Shown here: positions 33,512-41,434 of the stretch, one piece after another
Layout: the number at the start of each line of letters is the position of its first letter
How positions within the stretch are numbered: the first letter of the stretch is position 1
Assembly (NCBI RefSeq): GCF_020991325.1
Contig: NZ_JAJMLX010000008.1
Location: forward strand, 1-42,497
Source: Bordetella petrii
Lineage (GTDB): Bacteria > Pseudomonadota > Gammaproteobacteria > Burkholderiales > Burkholderiaceae_B
Length of the DNA stretch: 42,497 nucleotides
Direction: 5' to 3'
Made by a program: the position numbers and the translations under genes
The notes under the pieces: model-generated
What the model was told of the DNA's origin: nothing
What the model saw: only the letters and a program-made list of their open reading frames with translations
Databases searched by the model: none

Positions 33512-34249
33512 ATGCCCATAGGCCTGCAGGCAGGGCTATGGGGCTTGCTGGGCGCGTCCGCATTGGTGCTGGGCGCGGCACTGGCCTACCTGTTGCGCTT
33601 GCCGCGCCGTGTCACGTCGGGCGTGTTGGCATTCGGCTGCGGGGTGCTGATATCGGCGGTGGCGTACGACCTGCTGGCCGAAGGCTTCAAGCTGGGCGGC
33701 TTCGCGCCGATTCTGGGCGGCGCCCTGGCGGGCTCGGTGATCTACACCATCGCCAACTGGCTGGTCACCCACCATGGCGGACGCCGCCGCAGGCGCCGCG
33801 CCAGCGGCCCGTCCGCCGACGGCGAAAGCAGCGGCACCGCCATCGCCATCGGCGCCTTGCTGGACGGCATTCCCGAATCCCTGGTGCTGGGCGTGGGATT
33901 GGTGGCTGGCGGCGCCATCAGCATGCCCATGCTGGTGGCGATTCTGCTGTCGAACCTGCCGGAAGGCATGTCCAGTGCCGCCGACATGCGGCGCGCGGGA
34001 CGCGGCAAGGCTTATGTGTTCGGCGTATGGGTAGGAGTGGCGCTGCTGTCGGGCCTGGCGGCCGGGCTGGGCGCCACCGTATTCAGCAATGCCTCGCCGC
34101 AGACGCTGGCCGCGGTCAACGCCGTGGCCGCGGGGGCCCTGCTGACCATGATCGTGGACACGATGGTTCCGGAAGCTCTGCGCGGGCAGGGCGGCGCCAC
34201 GGGGCTGCTGGTGGTGCTGGGCCTGCTGAGCGCGTTCGCCTTGCGCTGA
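33512..34249 (+). CDS. ZIP-family-like permease with substituted metal ligands
   Basis: 245 residues with about eight hydrophobic segments and a basic loop (GGRRRRRRASG) between helices 3 and 4. The two central helices correspond to the ZIP metal path: GALLDGIPESLVLG and LLSNLPEGMSSA. In classical ZIP proteins these read like HN-PEG and HE-PEG; here the first His is Asp and the second is Ser, while the Pro-Glu pairs are kept. Transport of zinc or another divalent metal is possible, but ligand preference may differ. The start at 33512 is an ATG with a weak ribosome site. It is convergent with the tetR gene 12 nt away. Confidence 0.82.
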   Translation: MPIGLQAGLWGLLGASALVLGAALAYLLRLPRRVTSGVLAFGCGVLISAVAYDLLAEGFKLGGFAPILGGALAGSVIYTIANWLVTHHGGRRRRRRASGPSADGESSGTAIAIGALLDGIPESLVLGVGLVAGGAISMPMLVAILLSNLPEGMSSAADMRRAGRGKAYVFGVWVGVALLSGLAAGLGATVFSNASPQTLAAVNAVAAGALLTMIVDTMVPEALRGQGGATGLLVVLGLLSAFALR

Positions 34250-34261
34250 GGCCGCCGGACA

Positions 34262-34873
34262 CTACCGGGCCTGCAGGCCGCCTATCAGGGTGCGCACCAT
34301 TTTCGCCGCCAGGCGTTTTTTCGCTTGCGCGCCGGCGTCCGCTTCGGGCCGGTACCAGATCAATGACCATTGCAGCCCGCCCAGCACGGTTTTCACGGCA
34401 ATGGAGACATCCAGCGCGGCCAGCGATTTGTCTGCCTTGGCGGCCGCCATCTGCTGCTTGAACAGATGTTCAAAGCGGTCGCGGCTGTCGATGAGTTCGT
34501 CGAGCACCTGGCGCTGCGCCGGTGTCAGCGCGCCGAACCGGTGCAGCTGCACGCCCTGCACCACCACGCTTTCGTAGGCGTGGTGCTCGAACAGGGCCAT
34601 GGCATGGGCCGTTAGCATGGCCTCGAGCACGGCCAGGCCATTGCCGCGGGTGCGCATGGCGGGTTCGACGGCAGCGAACAGCAGCGCCATGCCGTGGCGG
34701 TGCACGTCGAAGAACAGGTCGACCTTGGACGCGTAATAGTGGTAGATGCGGCCCTTGGTGGCCCCCATGCGCCGCGCGACGTCGTCCAGCGTGGTGGCGT
34801 GGAAACCCTGTTCCATGAAGCACTCGGCGGCGGTCTGCAGGATTTCCTGGGTGGATATGGCTCGGCGTTGCAT
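34262..34873 (-). CDS. TetR-family transcriptional regulator
   Basis: 203 residues with an N-terminal TetR helix-turn-helix (STQEILQTAAECFMEQGFHATTLDDVARRMGATKGRIYHYYASKVDLFF) and a helical C-terminal ligand domain. No Shine-Dalgarno lies ahead of the ATG at 34873. It is divergent from the erythronate-dehydrogenase-like and flavin monooxygenase genes, and a palindrome overlapping their promoter (34974-34999) is a likely binding site. The ligand is probably a substrate or CoA ester of those enzymes; that is inference. Confidence 0.92.
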   Translation of the reverse strand: MQRRAISTQEILQTAAECFMEQGFHATTLDDVARRMGATKGRIYHYYASKVDLFFDVHRHGMALLFAAVEPAMRTRGNGLAVLEAMLTAHAMALFEHHAYESVVVQGVQLHRFGALTPAQRQVLDELIDSRDRFEHLFKQQMAAAKADKSLAALDVSIAVKTVLGGLQWSLIWYRPEADAGAQAKKRLAAKMVRTLIGGLQAR

Positions 34874-34964
34874 AGGAGGGGTCCGGAGGATGCCGCGGGG
34901 CGCAGGCCAGTTTACCCGGCGGGGCCGGGGCGCCGCGGCGCGCTGGGTCCAAGGATACCCTGGC

Positions 34965-34999
34965 TTGCATCAAAAAAACATACCGAGTAGGATGTTTTT
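34965..34999 (+). promoter_or_regulatory. Promoter with inverted repeat, candidate TetR operator
   Basis: AAAAACAT (34974-34981) and ATGTTTTT (34992-34999) are perfect 8-bp arms around a 10-bp centre. TTGCAT (34965-34970), 17 bp and TAGGAT (34988-34993) make a possible promoter whose spacer and -10 lie within the repeat. The AAGGAG ribosome site of the downstream gene follows 7 nt before ATG 35021. Confidence 0.6.
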
Positions 35000-35020
35000 G
35001 GGCAAAAAAGGAGCAAACTC

Positions 35021-35989
35021 ATGCGTGTGATGATTACCGGCGCGGCCGGTTTTCTGGGAACGGCGCTGACCCGCAGCCTGATACGTGCCGGGCGCCTGGC
35101 GCCGGCAGGGGCGCCGGAACCTATCAGTGACCTGCTGCTGGTCGACAGGCAGCCCGTTGCCGTGCCCGCGGATGCGCCGCTGCCGGTGCGCACCCTGGCG
35201 GGCGATGTGGCCGACCCGGCCTTCACCGCCAAGCTGGCCGCGCAGGGTTGCGATTCGATCTTCCACTTGGCGGCCAGCCTGACGCTGCAGGCCGAGCAGG
35301 ACCACGAACAGGCCTACGCCACCAATGTGGCGCCGGTGCGGCAGTTGATCGAATGCGCCGCCAGGCCGCCGCGTTTTGTGTTCGCCAGTTCAATCGCGGT
35401 TTTTGGCGGCGTCTTGCCGGAAATGGTAGATGACTCGGTGCGCGCCGAGCCAGACACCACCTACGGTACGCACAAGGCCATGGTGGAGCTGCTGCTGGCC
35501 AATTACAGCCGCCTGGGCAAGGCCGATGGCCGCGCGTTGCGCCTGCCTATTGTGCTGATCCGCCCGGGCGCAGCCAGCCCCGCGGTGTCCGACCGCGTGG
35601 CCGCCATCGTGCGCGAACCGCTGGCCGGCCAGGACACGGTAGTGGGTCTGGCACCCGGCACGCGCATTCCGGTGGCCTCGGCGGACGCCGTGGCGCAGGC
35701 CTTGCTGCGCCTGCACGACGTGCCGGCGGAACAACTGCCCCATGGGCGGGCCATGAATCTGCCCGCGCTGACCGTCAGCATCGGCGACATGGTGGACAGC
35801 ATGCGGCGGCGCGGCGCGGGCCGGCCTCTGGGGCAGGTGCGTTACCAACCCGACGCGGCGCTGCAGCGCATTGTGGACAGCTGGCCGAAAGGCTTTGTGT
35901 CGCGCCACGCACAGGGCCTGGGCCTGCGGGCCGATGCCGATTTCGACGCCATCATCGATCAGTACCTGGCCCATGACCAGGCCGGCTGA
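35021..35989 (+). CDS. NAD-dependent epimerase/dehydratase family, D-erythronate dehydrogenase (DenD)-like
   Basis: 322 residues, an extended SDR with the Rossmann motif GAAGFLG (7-13), an acidic residue after beta-2 (LLLVDRQ) and the active-site YGTHK pair. The stretch GTHKAMVELLLANYSRLGKADGRALRLPIVLIRPG closely follows what I know of DenD-type D-erythronate 2-dehydrogenases. The start has a strong AAGGAG. It would oxidise a C4-type sugar acid or a related 2-hydroxyacid. It is the first gene behind the TetR-linked promoter, and a flavin monooxygenase gene follows 22 nt later. The DenD assignment is by family resemblance only, since the usual denBC kinase/isomerase partners are absent. Confidence 0.85.
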   Translation: MRVMITGAAGFLGTALTRSLIRAGRLAPAGAPEPISDLLLVDRQPVAVPADAPLPVRTLAGDVADPAFTAKLAAQGCDSIFHLAASLTLQAEQDHEQAYATNVAPVRQLIECAARPPRFVFASSIAVFGGVLPEMVDDSVRAEPDTTYGTHKAMVELLLANYSRLGKADGRALRLPIVLIRPGAASPAVSDRVAAIVREPLAGQDTVVGLAPGTRIPVASADAVAQALLRLHDVPAEQLPHGRAMNLPALTVSIGDMVDSMRRRGAGRPLGQVRYQPDAALQRIVDSWPKGFVSRHAQGLGLRADADFDAIIDQYLAHDQAG

Positions 35990-36011
35990 TCGCCCAACTT
36001 CGACTTCCACC

Positions 36012-37337
36012 ATGACCGATACCAGCAACCCTTCCGGCGCCGGACTGCCGGTATGCATCATCGGCGCCGGGTCGTCCGGCATGACCGCGGCCAAGGCCCT
36101 GAAAGAAAAAGGCGTCGCCTTCGAGTGCTTCGAGATCGGCTCGAACCTGGGCGGCATGTGGCGCTACGAGAACGACAACGGCATGTCGTCGGCATACCGC
36201 AGCCTGCATATCGACACCAGCCGCCGCAACCTGGGTTACTCGGACTACCCCATACCGGACACGTATCCCGATTTCCTGTCGCACTTCGAGGTGCTGCAGT
36301 ACCTGGAAAACTATGCGGACCATTTCGGCGTGCGGCCGCATATCCGCTTCAACACCCGGGTCGAACGCGTGGAACCGCAGCCGGATGGCACCTGGCGGGT
36401 AGCGGTGCAGGGCGGGCAGGCACGGCGCTATCGCGCCGTGGTGGTTGCCAACGGGCACCTGTGGGATCCGCGCTGGGCGGCCTTCGACGGCGGGTTCGAC
36501 GGCGAACAGCTGCATTCGCATCATTACCGTACGGCCGAGCCCTTCAAGGGCAAGCGCGTGCTGATCGTGGGCATAGGCAATTCGGCGGTGGACGTGGCGG
36601 TGGACCTGTGCAAGACCGCCGACGCCACGTTCTTGTCCACGCGGCGCAGCGCCTGGATCATGCCCAAGTACATCATGGGGCATCCCATCGACCGCTGGCT
36701 GGGTTTCTTCGCCGGCCGGCTGCGCCTGCCCACCCGCGCCGCGCGCGCCATCGTGCGGTGGCTGGCGTATCTGGCCACCGGAGACCAGGCGCGCTTCGGC
36801 ATTCCGCGGCCCGCGCACCCGGTGTGGCGCGAGCACGCCACGCTCAGCCAGGAACTGATTCCGTACTGCGGCCATGGCTGGATCAAGATCAAGCCGGACG
36901 TCGCGCAACTGGATGGCGCCAGCGTCGCGTTCCAGGATGGCTCAAGCGAAGCCATCGACGTGATCATCCACGCCACTGGCTACCAGGCCAGCTTTCCTTT
37001 CCTGGCGCCCGAGGTGTTTGCGGTGCGCGAGGGGCGTGCGAACCTGTACCGCCGGATGCTGGTGCCCGGCCATCCCGGCCTGTATCTGCTGGGGTTGGTG
37101 CAGCCCATAGGGCCCACCATTCCCCTTGTAGAGGTGCAAGGCCGCTGGCTGGCATCGGTGCTGGCCGATGAGACGCGGCTGCCGGCCCAGGATGCGATGC
37201 GCGCGGAAATCGAGGCCCACCACCAGCAGCGCGCGCGCCGCTATGTCGGGTCGGCGCGCTATACGCTGGAAGTAGATGGACGCGCCTATCGCCGCCAGCT
37301 GGCGCAGGACATGGCGCGCGGCATGGCCGGGGCCTGA
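36012..37337 (+). CDS. Flavin-containing monooxygenase (FMO type)
   Basis: 441 residues from ATG 36012. It has the FAD motif GAGSSG (about 17-22), the NAD(P)H motif GIGNSA, the FMO fingerprint FxGxxxHxxxY (FDGEQLHSHHY) and the ATGY motif (IIHATGYQ). The fingerprint ends in Tyr rather than the Trp seen in Baeyer-Villiger enzymes, so N- or S-oxygenation is as likely as ketone oxidation. It needs FAD and NADPH and is cytoplasmic. It is in the TetR-linked plus-strand pair with the DenD-like gene and is convergent, 1 nt apart, with the SDR that ends the TRAP operon. Confidence 0.92.
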   Translation: MTDTSNPSGAGLPVCIIGAGSSGMTAAKALKEKGVAFECFEIGSNLGGMWRYENDNGMSSAYRSLHIDTSRRNLGYSDYPIPDTYPDFLSHFEVLQYLENYADHFGVRPHIRFNTRVERVEPQPDGTWRVAVQGGQARRYRAVVVANGHLWDPRWAAFDGGFDGEQLHSHHYRTAEPFKGKRVLIVGIGNSAVDVAVDLCKTADATFLSTRRSAWIMPKYIMGHPIDRWLGFFAGRLRLPTRAARAIVRWLAYLATGDQARFGIPRPAHPVWREHATLSQELIPYCGHGWIKIKPDVAQLDGASVAFQDGSSEAIDVIIHATGYQASFPFLAPEVFAVREGRANLYRRMLVPGHPGLYLLGLVQPIGPTIPLVEVQGRWLASVLADETRLPAQDAMRAEIEAHHQQRARRYVGSARYTLEVDGRAYRRQLAQDMARGMAGA

Positions 37338-37338
37338 T

Positions 37339-38148
37339 TCACTCCGATGGGCGGGTGGCGGTCAGTCCGGTGGGCGCGCCATCGATGGCCGTCCATCCGC
37401 CGTCCACGGCAAGCGAGGTGCCGGTGATATAGCTGGCCGCATCGGACGCCAGGAATGCCACCGCCGAGCCGACTTCCGACGGCTGCCCCCAGCGGTTGAA
37501 CACTGTATGCGACGCATAGGTGTCGTAGATATCGCGGCGCTCTTTCAGCGGGGCGGTCAGGCGGGTTTCGATGACACCGGGCATGACGGCGTTGACGCGC
37601 ACCCCGTACGGCCCGGCTTCGGCGGCAAACCCCTTGATCATCTGGGCGATGCCGGCCTTGCTGGCGGCATAGATGCCCAACCCCGGCTCGATGGTGACCG
37701 CGCGCATCGACGAGCACAGGACCAGGCTGCCGCCGCCCTGTTTCATCATCGGTGCGCCGAACGCGCGCAGGAAACGGAAGGCGCCTTTCAAGTTCAGGTT
37801 GATGACCGAATCGAACTCTTCTTCGGTGTAGTCGACGATCAGTTTGCGTATGTTCAGCGCTGGCGTGCTGACGGCAATATCCACTTTGCCGTGCGCGGAC
37901 AGCACGCGCTCGGCCAGGCCGGCGATGTCGGCGCCGCTGGCGCCGTCGATCGTGTGCCATTCGGCGGATCCCGCCCGGGAGATCTGCGCGGCGGTGTCCT
38001 GTACGGCCTGGGTGTCGCGGTCGGCGCACACGACATGCGCGCCCAGCGCGCCGAGCGCCTGCGCCGATGCCTGGCCTATGCCGGATCCCGCGCCCAGCAC
38101 GACGGCGGTCTTGCCGGCCAGGTCGAACAACTGACGGTAGTTTTGCAT
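37339..38148 (-). CDS. Short-chain dehydrogenase/reductase, last gene of the TRAP operon
   Basis: 269 residues, classical SDR: cofactor loop GAGSGIG (about 19-25), an acidic residue at the end of beta-2 (CADRD, which favours NAD), Ser in CSSM, and active-site YAASK. The C-terminal NRWGQPSEVGSAVAFLASDAASYITGTSLAVDGGW is typical of sugar-acid and alcohol dehydrogenases such as gluconate 5-dehydrogenase. It follows the NIPSNAP gene and lies in the same minus-strand set as the DctPQM TRAP transporter, so it likely acts on the imported hydroxy or keto acid. Weak ribosome site. Confidence 0.9.
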   Translation of the reverse strand: MQNYRQLFDLAGKTAVVLGAGSGIGQASAQALGALGAHVVCADRDTQAVQDTAAQISRAGSAEWHTIDGASGADIAGLAERVLSAHGKVDIAVSTPALNIRKLIVDYTEEEFDSVINLNLKGAFRFLRAFGAPMMKQGGGSLVLCSSMRAVTIEPGLGIYAASKAGIAQMIKGFAAEAGPYGVRVNAVMPGVIETRLTAPLKERRDIYDTYASHTVFNRWGQPSEVGSAVAFLASDAASYITGTSLAVDGGWTAIDGAPTGLTATRPSE

Positions 38149-38180
38149 GGTGGGTACTCGTAGAACAGGAATAAGACGGA

Positions 38181-38504
38181 TCAGGGCTTGGGCGTGAAGA
38201 ACGGCACCGATGTCATCAGCTGATTGCGCTGCGCCAGCAGGTAGCCCGCGTCGCCGCTGCGCGTCAGGTACTGTGCCCAGTCCGGGTCGGCCTGCAGGGC
38301 GGCACGCTTGCGGGCACGGTCGGCGGCGTCGTCATACACCCAGATGTGCACATAGCTGTTCACATCGCCGGTCTCGGTCTGCATGTACGCCAGCGGCTCG
38401 CCCAGGTGCCGGCGTTGTACCGCGAAGCCGTGTTCGGCGTACAGCGCCAGGTGCTTCTTGATCTTGCCGGGGTGGCAGGTATAGGTTCTTACGTCGTAAA
38501 GCAT
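38181..38504 (-). CDS. NIPSNAP-family small protein
   Basis: 107 residues from ATG 38504 (CGGAGAA upstream); the open frame to 38627 adds a Pro-rich extension that is not family-like. MLYDVRTYTCHPGKIKKHLALYAEHG and YVHIWVYDDAADRARKRAALQADPDW match the ferredoxin-like alpha-beta NIPSNAP/EthD-like fold. Bacterial members often accompany TRAP or TTT transporters and catabolic dehydrogenases, but no biochemical role is established in general. It is encoded between the SDR and DctQ genes. Confidence 0.88.
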   Translation of the reverse strand: MLYDVRTYTCHPGKIKKHLALYAEHGFAVQRRHLGEPLAYMQTETGDVNSYVHIWVYDDAADRARKRAALQADPDWAQYLTRSGDAGYLLAQRNQLMTSVPFFTPKP

Positions 38505-38544
38505 GGGGTTCTCCGAAGGGTAGGGATAAAGAGGCCAGGCAGGG

Positions 38545-39066
38545 TCATTGGGCCTGGGGGCGGGTGCCGGCTGGCGCGCTGCGCGGCCGGGTTGTCTTGA
38601 TGGCAGTCCAGACATCGCGCAATGCATAAATCGTCATTAACAGGCCGGCTATCGGCACGCAGGCGTAGGCCCACGACTGCGGCAGTTCCAGCACCGGGGT
38701 GGTGGCCGAGGTTCGCGAAACGAACAGCGCGCCATACACCAGCAGCACGCTCGCGAACAACAGGCCCAGCAGCGCGATGGCCAGGCGCTGCGCCCAGGCG
38801 CCGCGCTTGTCCGCCAGATAATCGGCCAGCAGGTCGATGGAAAAGTGCTCGCGCTCTCGCCACAGCGCGCTGGCGCCGATGAATACCAGCCAGGCGAACA
38901 GCGCGGTGACGACCTCGTCGAACCAGTTCATCGAGAACAGGCCCACAAGGCGGTTGACGATATTGACCGCCACGAGCAGGGTCAGGGCGGCCAGGCAGGC
39001 GATCGTGAACACCCGCAGCAGGGTGCCCAGGGCCTGGTCTAGGCGGGCGACGAAATCATGGTTCAT
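38545..39066 (-). CDS. dctQ: TRAP transporter small membrane subunit
   Basis: 173 residues with four hydrophobic helices and the DctQ signature (MNWFDEVVTALFAWLVFIGASALWREREHFSIDLL). The ATG at 39066 overlaps the stop of dctM as ATGA, so translation is coupled. The longer frame to 39537 falls within dctM and is a shadow. It forms the inner-membrane complex with DctM that imports the solute captured by DctP using the Na+ gradient. Confidence 0.93.
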   Translation of the reverse strand: MNHDFVARLDQALGTLLRVFTIACLAALTLLVAVNIVNRLVGLFSMNWFDEVVTALFAWLVFIGASALWREREHFSIDLLADYLADKRGAWAQRLAIALLGLLFASVLLVYGALFVSRTSATTPVLELPQSWAYACVPIAGLLMTIYALRDVWTAIKTTRPRSAPAGTRPQAQ

Positions 39067-40343
39067 AGCAGAGTCCTTGGCAGCCACAGGGATACGGCGG
39101 GCCAGTAGGCCACCATCAATGTCACCGCCGCGATGGCGATCAGCAGGGGCCACAGTTCGGCAACGATCGCGCCCACCTTCACGCCGGATACACTGCTGAC
39201 CGCGAACAGCAGGATGCCGACCGGAGGCGTCAGCAGGCCGATCATCGAGCACATGACCATCAGCATGCCGAACTGCACCGGGTCCATGCCGATGTGGCTG
39301 ATGACAGGCATGAAAATGGGCACCGTGATGATGATGACGGCCACGCCCTCCAGGAACAGGCCTACTACTACCAGCACCAGGATGATCAGCGCCACGATTT
39401 CCCAGGGCACGGTGGAAATGGCCGTAATGCCCTGGATCATGGCGTCGGGAATGCGCTTGTGCACCAGGAACCAGGTCAGGAACCCTGCCGAGGCAATAAT
39501 GAACAGCACGCGTATGGTGTGCTGCAGCGTGGTCCACAGCACGCCGGGCAAGTCTGAAAGACGGATCTCCTTGTAGACGAACAGCCCCAGTGCCAGGCAG
39601 TACAGCACGGCGACCACGCCGCCTTCGGTGGGAGTGAACACGCCGACGGCCAGCCCGCCGATGATGATGACTGGCGCCAGCATGGGCAGCAGCGCGCCCA
39701 TGAAGGATTCCCGCAATTCGCGCAGGCTGGCGCGGCGTTCCACGGGATAGTTGCGGCGCCGGGAAATCACCCAGATTGCCGTCATCAGGGCCACGGTCAG
39801 CAGAATGCCGGGGACGATGCCCGCGATGAACAACTGCACCACCGACACCCCTGTCAGGCCGCCGAAGATGACCATGGGGACGCTGGGGGGAAACACCGGG
39901 CCGATGGTGGCCGATGCCGCGGTGACGGCCGCCGAGAACCGGGGTTCGAAGCCGGCGTCGTTCATGGCCTTGATTTCCACCTGGCCCATGCCGGCGGCGT
40001 CGCCGACCGCGGTGCCCGACATGCCCGAGAAGATCAGGCTGCCCACGACATTGACCTGGGCCAGGCCGCCCGTGAAATGGCCCACCAGGGCGTGCGCGAA
40101 GCGGAAGATGCGGTCGGTGATGCCGCCGGTGTTCATCAGCGCGCCGGCCAGGATGAAGAAAGGAATGGCAAGCAGCGTGAATCCCGATGACGCGGAAAAC
40201 ATGCGCTGGGCCATCATGGTCAGGGCCTGGGTCTCGCCGGCGAGCAGGTAGCTGATGATCGCGGTTGCGCCCAGCGCCACGGCAATGGGCACGCCCAGCA
40301 TGATGAGGGCGAGCAGTCCGCCCACGACTAGTACGGCTTGCAT
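39063..40343 (-). CDS. dctM: TRAP transporter large permease subunit
   Basis: 426 residues, about 12 to 13 membrane helices, the usual DctM size. Family traits include SGMSGTAVGDAAGMGQVEIKAM, TASATIGPVFPPSVPMVIFGGLTG and the GLLTPPVG motif. The first two correspond to the helical-hairpin substrate and sodium site region. It forms the translocation path with DctQ, which is translationally coupled. The gene order is dctP, dctM, dctQ, whereas dctPQM is more common. It follows dctP by 64 nt. Confidence 0.94.
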   Translation of the reverse strand: MQAVLVVGGLLALIMLGVPIAVALGATAIISYLLAGETQALTMMAQRMFSASSGFTLLAIPFFILAGALMNTGGITDRIFRFAHALVGHFTGGLAQVNVVGSLIFSGMSGTAVGDAAGMGQVEIKAMNDAGFEPRFSAAVTAASATIGPVFPPSVPMVIFGGLTGVSVVQLFIAGIVPGILLTVALMTAIWVISRRRNYPVERRASLRELRESFMGALLPMLAPVIIIGGLAVGVFTPTEGGVVAVLYCLALGLFVYKEIRLSDLPGVLWTTLQHTIRVLFIIASAGFLTWFLVHKRIPDAMIQGITAISTVPWEIVALIILVLVVVGLFLEGVAVIIITVPIFMPVISHIGMDPVQFGMLMVMCSMIGLLTPPVGILLFAVSSVSGVKVGAIVAELWPLLIAIAAVTLMVAYWPAVSLWLPRTLL

Positions 40344-40407
40344 AGCAGTTCTCTCAGTGTTGCCGCGCCGCGGACGCCGGCAGGCCGGACGCCGGGGCGC
40401 GCGCCGG

Positions 40408-41400
40408 TTACTTCGCCAGCATGTCCAGGAATGTCTTCATGTTCTCCTTGCCCGCGTATGCCGCCACGCGGTCGTAGGCGGGTTGCATCAGGGCGCGGAA
40501 CTTCGCGATGTCGGGCCGGGTAACGTTCACGCCAGCGGCCTCGATCTTGGCGATTTCGGAGGCCTCTTGTTCGGCCACCAGTTTGCGCATCAGCAGGCCG
40601 GCCGACCGGCTTTCCTCGCGCACCACCGCCTGTTGTTCCGGGGTGAGTTTCTTCCAGCTGGAAAGGCTGATCACGTGCGTCATGCTGTTGTACACATGCT
40701 GGGTCAGCGCCAGGTTCTTCTGCACTTCATAGAGCTTGAAGTGGTAGATGACGCCTATCGGGTTTTCCTGGCCGTCGACCACGCCCTGGTTCAGCGCGGC
40801 CACCAGTTCGGGGAAGGCGATTTGCGTCGTGGACGCACCCGCCGCCTCCAGCGCGGCGATGATCTGCAGTTCCGGCGGCGTGCGCAGCTTCAGCCCCTTC
40901 ATGTCATCGGGGGTATTGATAGGGTGGCGCGAGTTCGTCACGTTGCGAAAGCCGTATTCCCACGTCGACAGCAGCACCAGCCCTTTCTTTTCCAGGCGCG
41001 GCGCAACCCAGTCGTAGAACGGGCCGTCCAGCACGCGGTGCGCGTCCGCGTAGCTGGAGAAGGCGTAAGGCGTCATGACAGTGGCGAAGGCTTTCTCGTA
41101 CTTGTCCAGCGCGCCCTGGGTGGGCAGGTTCATGTCGATGACGCCCAGCGAAGTCTGTTCCAGCTGATCGGGTGGTGAGCCCAGTTGATTGGCGGGATAC
41201 AGCTCGACCAATACTTCGCCCTTGGTGCGGGCCTCGACGTTCTTCTTGAACTGCAGCGACGCGGTATGGGCGGGGTGCGATTCCGCCGCGAAATGCGCCA
41301 GTTTCAGGGTGGTGGCGGCATGGGCGGGGCCCAGCGCCGACCAGGCCAGCGCGGCGCTCAAGGCCAGGCGGACAAGGCCGCGGGAGGGTTTCAGGTGCAT
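40408..41400 (-). CDS. dctP: TRAP transporter periplasmic solute receptor
   Basis: 330 residues with a Sec signal (LALSAALAWSALGPAHA, cleavage before ATTLKLAHF). The DctP-family motifs are seen: GLKLRTPPE, whose arginine usually binds the ligand carboxylate, and ALNQGVVDGQENP. AAAGGAGA lies upstream of the ATG. The ligand is an organic acid, probably a hydroxy or sugar acid in view of the SDR downstream and the ThDP enzyme upstream, but it cannot be named. Confidence 0.93.
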   Translation of the reverse strand: MHLKPSRGLVRLALSAALAWSALGPAHAATTLKLAHFAAESHPAHTASLQFKKNVEARTKGEVLVELYPANQLGSPPDQLEQTSLGVIDMNLPTQGALDKYEKAFATVMTPYAFSSYADAHRVLDGPFYDWVAPRLEKKGLVLLSTWEYGFRNVTNSRHPINTPDDMKGLKLRTPPELQIIAALEAAGASTTQIAFPELVAALNQGVVDGQENPIGVIYHFKLYEVQKNLALTQHVYNSMTHVISLSSWKKLTPEQQAVVREESRSAGLLMRKLVAEQEASEIAKIEAAGVNVTRPDIAKFRALMQPAYDRVAAYAGKENMKTFLDMLAK

Positions 41401-41434
41401 GTCGGTCTCCTTTCTCTTTGGTGTATTTGCCGCT

